Positions 1 to 6,420 of a DNA stretch of 8,182 nt are shown here, piece by piece; position 1 is the stretch's first letter; each line of letters opens with the position of its first letter. Below the pieces are notes generated by a model. That model searched no databases. It saw only the letters and a list, made by a program, of their open reading frames with translations, and was not told the DNA's origin. A program made the position numbers and the translations under genes. The stretch comes from an uncultured Erysipelotrichaceae bacterium (GTDB lineage Bacteria; Bacillota_I; Bacilli_A; RF39; UBA660), in the NCBI GenBank assembly GCA_902797005.1, contig CADBRE010000030.1:1-8182 (forward strand). Reading direction: 5' to 3'.

Positions 1-2
1 AT

Positions 3-92
3 GTTACAATTACCGAAACAGTAAATGGTAAAGAACAAACTACAACTTATAGCTGCGGATTTAATAATGACGCTAGAATAGAAGTTAAATAA
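3..92 (+). CDS. C-terminal end of an unidentified protein (partial, cut by left edge)
   Basis: The only open frame entering from the left edge encodes 29 residues and stops at TAA (90-92). The visible tail is polar, with Thr-rich sequence, one cysteine in a TYSCGF context and an IEVK ending, which looks like the end of a beta-rich extracellular domain. I do not recognise the family. The Cys-x-aromatic pattern faintly resembles residues 52-70 of the next gene product. A terminator follows directly, so this is the last gene of an upstream transcription unit. Function unknown. That it is coding is supported by the open frame and the well-placed terminator, not by homology. Confidence 0.6.
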   Translation, partial: VTITETVNGKEQTTTYSCGFNNDARIEVK

Positions 93-101
93 TTAATAAA
101 C

Positions 102-137
102 AAAAAAGACACTATAATTTTAGTGTTTTTTCTTTTT
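102..137 (+). terminator. Rho-independent terminator after the upstream partial gene
   Basis: The arm AAAAAAGACACTA pairs with TAGTGTTTTTTCT (one G-U pair) around a short TAATTT-type loop, and is followed by a T-rich run. It lies 10 bases after the stop at 92. The left arm is A-rich, so the reverse strand would also carry a U-tract and the hairpin could act in both directions. It separates the partial upstream gene from the promoter at 146-174. Confidence 0.8.
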
Positions 138-145
138 CTAAGATA

Positions 146-174
146 TTGATTTGTGATGACTTTTAGTTTATAAT
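146..174 (+). promoter_or_regulatory. Sigma-A-type promoter of the five-gene secretion operon
   Basis: TTGATT (146-151) and a perfect TATAAT (169-174) are separated by exactly 17 bases, close to the housekeeping consensus. Transcription should start near 181, giving a leader of only about 20 bases before the ATG at 202. No operator-like inverted repeat is visible around it. Expression may therefore be constitutive or controlled by a factor whose site I cannot recognise. Confidence 0.8.
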
Positions 175-201
175 TTATAGTGAATGAATGGGTGATTAAA
201 T

Positions 202-1527
202 ATGAAAAAATATTTTGGATATATATTATTTGTAGTAATTGTCTCTTTTCTGCCAATTGCAAGCAGTCTTAAGGCGTTGAGTTGGGAAGAGACAATAAAT
301 AATTATGAACTTAATGATAAAAGTAATGAACAAAAGAATAGTGACTCACTTTATACATGTAGATATGATGTAACTGGTGAAGGAAGCTCAAGTGTTTATA
401 AAATAAAAGTAAATAACAGCGGAATAAAGTTTTTAATAAATGCATTTTACTATGATAATAATAAAGTATATTATGGTAAAGAATTAGAAATACAATCAGG
501 TTTTAAATATATATATTCAACAAACCTTGATAATGTTTTTAATGCATCAATAGTTTTTAATAAAGCTGAACTAGAAAATTACTTTAAAGAAAATAATGGA
601 CAATGTCCAACTTTATATCAATGGACAAACACTTCTACTAGTGATCTTCATAAAACAAATTTAAGCATTGTCAACCCTCAAACCAATGATCCTTCACTAT
701 TATATACACCCATAAAAATAAATCCCACAATTGAAGAACAATCAGAAAAGGCTTTTAATGTAGCTAAAACATGCAAAGATACATACTATATCAATAAATT
801 GGAATCACTAGAAGATGTATCTACACCTCTAGGGTTTAGTGCGGGTATTCTTGAAAATGGCAAAAAAGTAATTTATTTCCAAGTTGGTAATCAAAAAAGT
901 GACCCTATAACATTTAAAGATGGAAAAGCGGTTTATACTACTAAATATGCAAGAAGTGGCTTTAAAAGAGATTACTATCTAAATATAATGATGTATGAAG
1001 ATGATTTAAGTTTTTTTGTTAGTAATAATGGAGAAAGCATTACATGCCCGGATAATATAAAAGCAGCTACTATAGGATGTAAAAAAACTTTGACAGCTAT
1101 AAACTGTGATATAGTAATAGGTAGTGAAAGCACAGTAAAAAAATATGGGGATCAAAGTACTATTGTTGATTCAGTTGAAGACTTGAATGAGCTTGGGTTT
1201 TCTTCAAATGGTTTTTCTTTAAATAATAGAGTTAGAGAATATGATCCAGAGCTTGATACATGTTCAAATATGTTGGGAGAGCAATTGGTTTCGTATTTAC
1301 AAACCGCATTTACAATTATAAAAATAGTTTCCATAATTATAGTCATTGTAATGTCAATGCTTGATTTTGCACAAAACGTAATGAGTGGTAAAGAAGAAGT
1401 GCAGGTAGTAGCATTGAAATGGGCTAAAAGGTTAGGTATACTAATTGCAATATTATTGTTACCAGCATTTGTTGATATAATAGGCAATTTAATAGGGCAT
1501 CCTGACTTGATATGCGGAATTAAGTAA
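202..1527 (+). CDS. Surface protein with VirB2/TrbC-like pilin C-terminus and large extracellular N-terminal region
   Basis: This is a 441-residue protein with a Sec signal peptide: basic start MKKYFG, hydrophobic core to about residue 20, likely cleavage after SSLKA (residue 25). Residues 26-360 are polar, rich in Asn/Tyr/Ser, and carry seven cysteines (53, 135, 191, 282, 293, 302, 354). Two segments (about 51-137 and 190-284) look like a duplicated domain, each ending in NNG plus Cys-Pro. The C-terminus has two transmembrane helices (about 366-388 and 409-431) flanking a loop with Lys397, Lys406, Lys409 and Arg410. This is the hairpin layout of VirB2/TrbC-family pilins, and such proteins start many Gram-positive type IV secretion clusters. 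Typical VirB2 is near 100 residues, so the long extracellular part is unusual. The start is supported by the GGGTGA site at 190-195, the promoter and the signal peptide. The pilin call rests on topology and gene position, not on a diagnostic motif. Otherwise it is a membrane-anchored surface protein. Confidence 0.65.
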   Translation: MKKYFGYILFVVIVSFLPIASSLKALSWEETINNYELNDKSNEQKNSDSLYTCRYDVTGEGSSSVYKIKVNNSGIKFLINAFYYDNNKVYYGKELEIQSGFKYIYSTNLDNVFNASIVFNKAELENYFKENNGQCPTLYQWTNTSTSDLHKTNLSIVNPQTNDPSLLYTPIKINPTIEEQSEKAFNVAKTCKDTYYINKLESLEDVSTPLGFSAGILENGKKVIYFQVGNQKSDPITFKDGKAVYTTKYARSGFKRDYYLNIMMYEDDLSFFVSNNGESITCPDNIKAATIGCKKTLTAINCDIVIGSESTVKKYGDQSTIVDSVEDLNELGFSSNGFSLNNRVREYDPELDTCSNMLGEQLVSYLQTAFTIIKIVSIIIVIVMSMLDFAQNVMSGKEEVQVVALKWAKRLGILIAILLLPAFVDIIGNLIGHPDLICGIK

Positions 1528-1533
1528 GGAGGT
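1526..1533 (+). promoter_or_regulatory. Strong ribosome binding site overlapping the preceding stop codon
   Basis: AAGGAGGT lies four bases upstream of the ATG at 1538 and overlaps the TAA stop (1525-1527) of the preceding gene. It is a full match to the anti-Shine-Dalgarno core. It should give strong translation, possibly coupled to the pilin-like gene, and it fixes the start of the VirB6-like gene. Confidence 0.85.
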
Positions 1534-1537
1534 AAAA

Positions 1538-3679
1538 ATGTTTAAGACATTAGGCTTATTTAGCATGGGTAGTTTTGCATTACCAATAGTATCTGAGTTT
1601 TGTTTATTCGTTGATAATGTTATCTATGGGGTAGCATATCATGCTATGAATGCATTTTTAGAAATTGTAAGAATAACTAGCGGCATAACTGCTAATGCCG
1701 GACCATTAAACGATATTATGCATAGAGTTATGGCTCTGGCAGGCATATATGCATTGTTTAGATTAGCTATATCGCTTGTAAACTATTTAGTAAACACTGA
1801 TAAAAGTAATGATATTTCAAAAAATGGTCTTACATACATAAAAAATATTGTAATTGCAGTTATTTTACTTGTAATAATGACACCTGCATTTAACTATACT
1901 GGAAAAATATCTACAGCCATCATCGAAGATGGAGTTATAGAAAAAGTGGTGTTTGGCAATATAGATAATGGGACAGAAAGCACGATTCAAAAGGACTCTA
2001 AAGCATTTGTCTATCATGTATTTTCTCTTTTCTTTAAGCCAAGAAGCGGCACTTGTGAAAACAACAATAGTGGCTATTGTGGTGCATATAATAAACTTTT
2101 ATCAGGAGATGATAGTACACATTTAATCACAGATTTAACTGGAGCATATTATGCAGGATTCGAATATATACCAATTATTTCTGGAATAGCAGGGATATTA
2201 TTAGCTTATTACTTTATAAGATTTTGCAGCGAATTAGCTGTAAGAATATTAAAGTTGCTTGTATTACAGCTTATTGCACCCATTCCTATTATAATGTCAA
2301 TTGATCCTAAGAATAATAAAAGACTGGGAGTATTCTTTTCTACATATTTAAACATTTGGGCTCAAGTATTTGTAAGGATAGTAACCGTATATTTGGCTTA
2401 TGTTGCTTGCTATGTAGTGAGCTCAAGTGAACTATTAAACACTACTAGTGAGTGGAAATGGTTAATTGAACTATTGTTATACATGGGGATATTCCAGGGA
2501 GCAAGTCAGATACCCAAGCTAATTGATGATGTGTTAGGAACAAAACTTGCTACTGGAACAAGTGGTAAGAGCTTTGGATCAGTATTAGGAAGTATAATAG
2601 GTGGAGCAGCAGGAGCATTTGGTGGAGCAATAGCAGGTGGATTCCAAGGAGCAGCTGCCGGAGGCGGTTTCTCAAATATGGCTAGTGGAATACTTACTGG
2701 TGCTACAAGTGGTCTTACAAGTGGAACTAAGGCAGGAAATGCCAAAAGCGCTGTTGCAGCTATGGGAGAAATAGGAAAGTCTTGGGGCTCTGCTTCTAAA
2801 TCTGCCGGTAATGTAATAGGAGCTGGGGGATTACTTGCCTATGGTGCAGGAGGAGTTGAAAACTTCTTCGGCGGTAAGGCAAGAGATGAAGCAAGGATTA
2901 AGCAATTTGAAAAAGATAAAGAAAGCAAATCTAAAGAACATGATGCAATTCTTAGAACTGATGCAGAAAATATAAGATCAAAAAGAGATGAGTTATCTCA
3001 GTACACTAATGTACGTGATGCTCAAAATGCTAAACTTTCTACAAATAGTCAAATGGAAAGTTTACGTAATAGTTTATCCAATAGTTATGATAGAAAATAT
3101 GGAACAAGTTTAAATAAACAACTTGCTGAAGATGAGCAATTAAAAATAATGCGTAATCAATTAGCTGGACTTGATAAAAATAGTGCTACATATGCTAGTG
3201 ATTTTGCAACTGCTCAAAGTCTTATAGATGAAAGAACTGCTCAAATAACTGATAGTTATAATGCGGCTAAGCAAGCTTATTTTGATGAAAACTTTAATAA
3301 ACTACATAATGGTGATATGACAATCGACGATACATTTAAAGATGCCATTGATGACTACAATCAGTACGTTCAAGAAAATAACATGGATGATAGAATGATT
3401 ACTTCATTTGATGACATTAGTAGTACTGAAGCACTTAATAAGGCAGATAGAGATGCAATTTCAAAATCTATTGCTGAAGAAGATGCTAAAATCACTAAAG
3501 CTAGAGATGAATTAAGAAATCTTGAAAATGATAAGATGACTCATGAACAGGCAAAAGAAGATGCACTAAAAGCTATAGATGATGAGTTGAAAGCTTTCAA
3601 AGAAAGAGATGATGTTAAACGTAGGAATAATCGTGATAAAGGTGACAAAGGTGGCTATCATAGACCTACAAATATATAG
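1538..3679 (+). CDS. VirB6/TrbL-like polytopic channel protein with long cytosolic helical tail
   Basis: This is a 713-residue membrane protein. Its first half carries about six or seven hydrophobic helices (around 17-38, 62-85, 101-118, 208-229, 235-255, 268-295 and 306-322), with a probably external loop at 120-205 containing Cys173 and Cys181. The segment LQLIAPIPIIMSIDPK (about 244-258) followed by an aromatic amphipathic stretch matches the core of VirB6-like proteins in Firmicutes type IV secretion clusters. Residues 345-445 are extremely Gly/Ala/Ser-rich with many GxxxG spacings. Residues 450-695 are highly charged and predicted helical or coiled-coil, ending in a basic tail (KRRNNRDKGDKGG). 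In the family, VirB6 forms the inner-membrane channel. The cytosolic tail may dock the VirB4 ATPase or substrate, which is inference. The gene sits 10 bases after the pilin-like gene and 22 bases before the PrgI-like gene. The family call is good, the tail's role unknown. Confidence 0.82.
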   Translation: MFKTLGLFSMGSFALPIVSEFCLFVDNVIYGVAYHAMNAFLEIVRITSGITANAGPLNDIMHRVMALAGIYALFRLAISLVNYLVNTDKSNDISKNGLTYIKNIVIAVILLVIMTPAFNYTGKISTAIIEDGVIEKVVFGNIDNGTESTIQKDSKAFVYHVFSLFFKPRSGTCENNNSGYCGAYNKLLSGDDSTHLITDLTGAYYAGFEYIPIISGIAGILLAYYFIRFCSELAVRILKLLVLQLIAPIPIIMSIDPKNNKRLGVFFSTYLNIWAQVFVRIVTVYLAYVACYVVSSSELLNTTSEWKWLIELLLYMGIFQGASQIPKLIDDVLGTKLATGTSGKSFGSVLGSIIGGAAGAFGGAIAGGFQGAAAGGGFSNMASGILTGATSGLTSGTKAGNAKSAVAAMGEIGKSWGSASKSAGNVIGAGGLLAYGAGGVENFFGGKARDEARIKQFEKDKESKSKEHDAILRTDAENIRSKRDELSQYTNVRDAQNAKLSTNSQMESLRNSLSNSYDRKYGTSLNKQLAEDEQLKIMRNQLAGLDKNSATYASDFATAQSLIDERTAQITDSYNAAKQAYFDENFNKLHNGDMTIDDTFKDAIDDYNQYVQENNMDDRMITSFDDISSTEALNKADRDAISKSIAEEDAKITKARDELRNLENDKMTHEQAKEDALKAIDDELKAFKERDDVKRRNNRDKGDKGGYHRPTNI

Positions 3680-3701
3680 GAAAGGATGAGGAAAAAAGAA
3701 T

Positions 3702-4022
3702 ATGGATAATATGTATTTAATACCGGCAAACACAAAAAGCGGCAAGTTATTATTTAATATATTTAGACCAATAGATTTAGTTCTATTTCTAGTTGGATTA
3801 GGTATAACGATAATTCTGTTTTTAGCAATTCCAGATGCATCTTTAGTAACAACAGTTATCAAATTGCTACCTTTAAGTGTATGTACATTTTTAGTAGTGC
3901 CAGTTGCCCATTATCACAATGTATTATGTTTTATAAAAGATATGCTCGCATTTTATAACAATAGAAGAGTTTATTATTGGAAAGGTTGGTGTGTGAGAAG
4001 TGAATACGGGGAAGACAAATAG
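3702..4022 (+). CDS. PrgI-family (VirB3-like) inner-membrane protein
   Basis: This is a 106-residue protein with two adjacent transmembrane helices at about 24-44 and 47-68. It has a short cytosolic N-terminus containing IPANTKSGKLLF and a C-terminal part with the RRVYYWKGW motif (about 88-96). That layout and the aromatic/basic motif after the helices are characteristic of PrgI-family proteins of Gram-positive conjugation systems, the counterpart of VirB3. VirB3 proteins sit directly upstream of VirB4, work with it and are sometimes fused to it, and the same order is seen here. The ATG at 3702 is preferred over the Met at codon 4 because the purine-rich AGGATGAGG (3683-3691) is correctly spaced only for the first. 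The last eight codons overlap the next gene in another frame. Confidence 0.88.
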   Translation: MDNMYLIPANTKSGKLLFNIFRPIDLVLFLVGLGITIILFLAIPDASLVTTVIKLLPLSVCTFLVVPVAHYHNVLCFIKDMLAFYNNRRVYYWKGWCVRSEYGEDK

Positions 4023-4557
4023 TAGATATGCCGAAAGCTGGGTTCCAGTTAAATCAATACTTAATGGGGCTATTCAGCTTGATGATGGCATGCAAGTAAC
4101 GGGGGTTAAGGTTCAACCAAAAAACATATTTATAATGGATTATGAAAGTCAAAGAAGAGTAATATACGAATTAAGAAACTTTTATAACTCACTTGATTAC
4201 GAATTTTGGATTATAGTTGCAGATAGACCAGTTGATATCAATGTTTATTTAGGAGAATTACAACTTTTATATAATAATGTACAAACACCAGTTATGAAAA
4301 AGTTAGTAATGCAAGATATTAACAAAGCTAATATGTTTATGTCAAAAGAAGTAGGAGTGGCTGATACTGAATATTACATCTTATTCAGAGAAAAAAGGCC
4401 TGAAATAATACAAAAAAGAATACAGAATCTAATTACATATTTAGCTAAATGTGAACTTACAGCAACACAAACAAGCAATGATGATTTAAGAGTATTACTT
4501 GATGGATTCTTCAATGACGGACAAAAAACTGAATTTGGGACGGTGATGGCTGCATGA
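4000..4557 (+). CDS. VirB4 N-terminal domain encoded as a separate protein (split VirB4, part 1)
   Basis: This 185-residue soluble protein resembles the first domain of Firmicutes VirB4 ATPases. SWVPVKSILNG near residue 13, then DDGMQVTGVKVQPKNI and an EYYILFREKRP strand (about 124-134), correspond in order to the 'W.P.kdI..G.i...dGry.kileV.P.nF' and 'FFLvF' elements of full-length homologues. The end (LRVLLDGFFN, about 163-172) corresponds to the close of that domain. It has no P-loop. The start is GTG at 4000: an in-frame TGA at 3994 rules out an earlier start, and the next in-frame Met (residue 31) would remove the conserved SWVPVKSI. No good ribosome site precedes the GTG, and the gene overlaps the PrgI-like gene by 23 bases, so translation is probably coupled. 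It then overlaps the ATPase gene by ATGA. It likely pairs with the product of 4554-6335 to rebuild a complete VirB4 (185 + 593 residues, near usual full length). Confidence 0.75.
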   Translation: MNTGKTNSRYAESWVPVKSILNGAIQLDDGMQVTGVKVQPKNIFIMDYESQRRVIYELRNFYNSLDYEFWIIVADRPVDINVYLGELQLLYNNVQTPVMKKLVMQDINKANMFMSKEVGVADTEYYILFREKRPEIIQKRIQNLITYLAKCELTATQTSNDDLRVLLDGFFNDGQKTEFGTVMAA

Positions 4558-6335
4558 ATCTAAAAAGTCAATTAGCACCAAAGGGCTTAGAGTTTAAAGC
4601 AGGAGATATGGTAATAAGTGGCAAGTACTGCACAATAATGACTATAATTAGCTATCCAAAAATGATAAGTGAAGGATACTTAGCTAACTTAACGCAATAC
4701 TCAGGTATAAAAGTTATTATTAAACACATACCAATTGAGTTCGCAGTTTTAAGCAAAATGCTTAATAAAGAAATTGCTGATTTAAAGATGAAATATCAGA
4801 ATGAAAATGATAGAACTACTCAAGAAAGATTAAGACAAGATTATGAAAGTATTGAAAGCTTTATAACTATGCTTGCTTCAACACAAGCTAGGATATTTGA
4901 TTTTCAAATGCATGTTATGATAAGCGCTGATTCAAAAGAAGAACTTGAAAACAAAAAAATACAAGTTAAGAATTATCTAGACGCTATGGGAATGAGAGGA
5001 ACAATACTTAGATTTGAACAAGAAAAGATTCTTAAGAGTTGCTTGCCTTTATTTCCAGATAGTGATTTAGAAGAGAGAATAGGTACACCTATTCCAACTG
5101 TAACAATGGCAGCCATGTATCCATTTGTATTTGATAGTGTAAAAGATCCAGGATTATCTTGTTTACTTGGTGTTGATTTCTCTGGTGGTATTATATTATT
5201 TAACCAATTCTTATATCAAATCAAAAAAGAGTCTAACAGAAATAATGCTAATATGATAATGCTTGGTACTTCAGGTAGTGGTAAATCTACTGCTGCTAAA
5301 ATACTTTTAAGAAGTAATATCAGAAATGGTAATAAAATTGTTGCAATAGATCCTGAAGGTGAACTTGAAGAAATGACTCGCCTTTATGGAGGTGACTTCA
5401 TTGATTTAGGTAGAGGCGGAAGCTATGGAATGATAAATCCACTTGAAATAATACCTGATGTTGATGAAGAAGAAATGCAAGGCGCTAGTTATGCTGTTTA
5501 TACAAGAGCACTTCAAACCCTAAAAGCATTTATGAAGTATTATAGTCCTGATATAGATGAAGATACATTAACTATGTTTAGTGAAGTAGTGCAGGATACC
5601 TATAAGAGATATAGAATTGATGAAAGTACTGATTTTACTAAATTAACTAGTGAAGAATACCCAACATTTGATGATGTTTATGCTACTATTAAAGGAAGAC
5701 TTCTTTCAATGGTAGAAGTAACTCGAGAAAAAGAAATAATGGAAAAACTTGAGTTAAAGATTAGACCTTTGACTAAAGAACTAAGATATTATTTTACAGG
5801 ACACACAACAGTTGTTCCTAATAGTGATTTTATTGTATTCAATATAAGAGAGCTTATGAATGCAGATTCAAATATAAGAAATGCTTTATTCTTCAATATT
5901 CTTAAACACGCATGGGGACTATGTTTAGATAAGAGCACTAATACAATTTTAATGGTAGATGAAGCTCATACATTACTTGCTGATAGAAATACTCTTGGAG
6001 CAGAGTTCTTAGCACAAGTTCAAAGAAGAAGTAGAAAATATAATACTGGTACTATAATCATTACACAGCAACCTACTGACTTTGCTGCTCCAGAAGTAAT
6101 AGTGCATGGTAAAGCAATATTTGATAATGCTGCCTACTATTTAGTAATGGGACTTAAGAAACAAGCAGTAGAAGACTTAAGTAGATTAATAGACATAAAT
6201 GATCAAGAAAAAGAATCAATAAAGAGATATAATCAAGGAGAAGCATTATTTGTATGTGGTTCTCGTAGAATGAGGATTAACGTAATAGCAACTCAGGAAG
6301 AACTAGATAGTTTTGGTTCTGGTGGAGGATTATAA
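4554..6335 (+). CDS. virB4: VirB4-like type IV secretion ATPase (split VirB4, ATPase part)
   Basis: This is a 593-residue cytosolic ATPase with no membrane segment. Residues 1-165 match the linker and middle region of Firmicutes VirB4 (LAPKGLEFKAGDMVI, then SYPKMISEGYLANL, then a charged helical stretch). The ATPase core follows: Walker A GTSGSGKST (238-246), IDPEGE (265-270), Walker B ILMVDE followed by AH (465-472), the RRSRKYNTG arginine-rich motif (491-499) and ITQQPTDF (503-510). This motif set identifies VirB4/TraC-family motor ATPases, which drive pilus biogenesis and substrate passage at the inner membrane. All catalytic motifs look intact. The start ATG overlaps the stop of the preceding gene (ATGA, 4554-4557), with GGTGAT at 4542-4547 as a modest ribosome site. 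The N-terminal VirB4 domain is missing from this frame and is encoded just upstream. The protein ends in a Gly-rich tail (SGGGL). The gene is the last of the operon. Confidence 0.93.
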   Translation: MNLKSQLAPKGLEFKAGDMVISGKYCTIMTIISYPKMISEGYLANLTQYSGIKVIIKHIPIEFAVLSKMLNKEIADLKMKYQNENDRTTQERLRQDYESIESFITMLASTQARIFDFQMHVMISADSKEELENKKIQVKNYLDAMGMRGTILRFEQEKILKSCLPLFPDSDLEERIGTPIPTVTMAAMYPFVFDSVKDPGLSCLLGVDFSGGIILFNQFLYQIKKESNRNNANMIMLGTSGSGKSTAAKILLRSNIRNGNKIVAIDPEGELEEMTRLYGGDFIDLGRGGSYGMINPLEIIPDVDEEEMQGASYAVYTRALQTLKAFMKYYSPDIDEDTLTMFSEVVQDTYKRYRIDESTDFTKLTSEEYPTFDDVYATIKGRLLSMVEVTREKEIMEKLELKIRPLTKELRYYFTGHTTVVPNSDFIVFNIRELMNADSNIRNALFFNILKHAWGLCLDKSTNTILMVDEAHTLLADRNTLGAEFLAQVQRRSRKYNTGTIIITQQPTDFAAPEVIVHGKAIFDNAAYYLVMGLKKQAVEDLSRLIDINDQEKESIKRYNQGEALFVCGSRRMRINVIATQEELDSFGSGGGL

Positions 6336-6342
6336 TAAAAAT

Positions 6343-6373
6343 AAAGTTGCATTGATAAAATGTAGCTTTTTTT
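6343..6373 (+). terminator. Rho-independent terminator closing the secretion operon
   Basis: AAAGTTGCAT (6343-6352) pairs with ATGTAGCTTT (6360-6369) as a ten-base stem with two G-U pairs. A seven-base loop TGATAAA separates the arms, and the T run continues to 6373. It lies eight bases after the stop of the VirB4 gene and separates it from the following gene, which has its own promoter. Confidence 0.82.
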
Positions 6374-6383
6374 GTATAGTTTT

Positions 6384-6391
6384 GATATAAT
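6384..6391 (+). promoter_or_regulatory. Extended -10 promoter for the gene at 6421
   Basis: A perfect TATAAT (6386-6391) is preceded by TG one base upstream (6383-6384), giving the extended -10 form TGATATAAT. The -35 position (about 6363-6368, TAGCTT) is poor and falls inside the right arm of the preceding terminator, so recognition would rely on the extended -10. Transcription would start near 6398, giving a leader of about 23 bases. Confidence 0.65.
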
Positions 6392-6403
6392 TTAATAAGT
6401 AAA

Positions 6404-6410
6404 AAGGAGA
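6404..6410 (+). promoter_or_regulatory. Ribosome binding site fixing the start at 6421
   Basis: AAGGAGA lies 10 bases upstream of the ATG at 6421. The intervening TTG (6413) is followed at once by a TAG stop, so the ATG is the only reasonable start. Confidence 0.75.
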
Positions 6411-6420
6411 AGTTGTAGCT

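Noticed and set aside
47..262. Open frame on the - strand across the terminator and promoter region
   Set aside because: It overlaps the end of one gene, the terminator, the promoter and the signal peptide of another, and its sequence is low-complexity AT-rich translation with no recognisable domain.
2506..2745. Open frame on the - strand rich in Pro and Ala
   Set aside because: It is antisense to the Gly/Ala-rich segment of the VirB6-like gene, whose family similarity and membrane pattern are clear. Composition alone explains the open frame.
4522..4557. Programmed -1 frameshift joining the two VirB4 parts
   Set aside because: The AAAAAAC run (4523-4529) is not in the right phase for a standard slip. 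A -1 shift before 4530 would hit TGA at 4530-4532 at once. Restart at ATGA is simpler.
4555..4557. TGA read as tryptophan (Mycoplasma code)
   Set aside because: Reading through TGA would add only two residues before TAA at 4561. All tryptophans examined in every gene are TGG, with no internal in-frame TGA, so the standard code fits.
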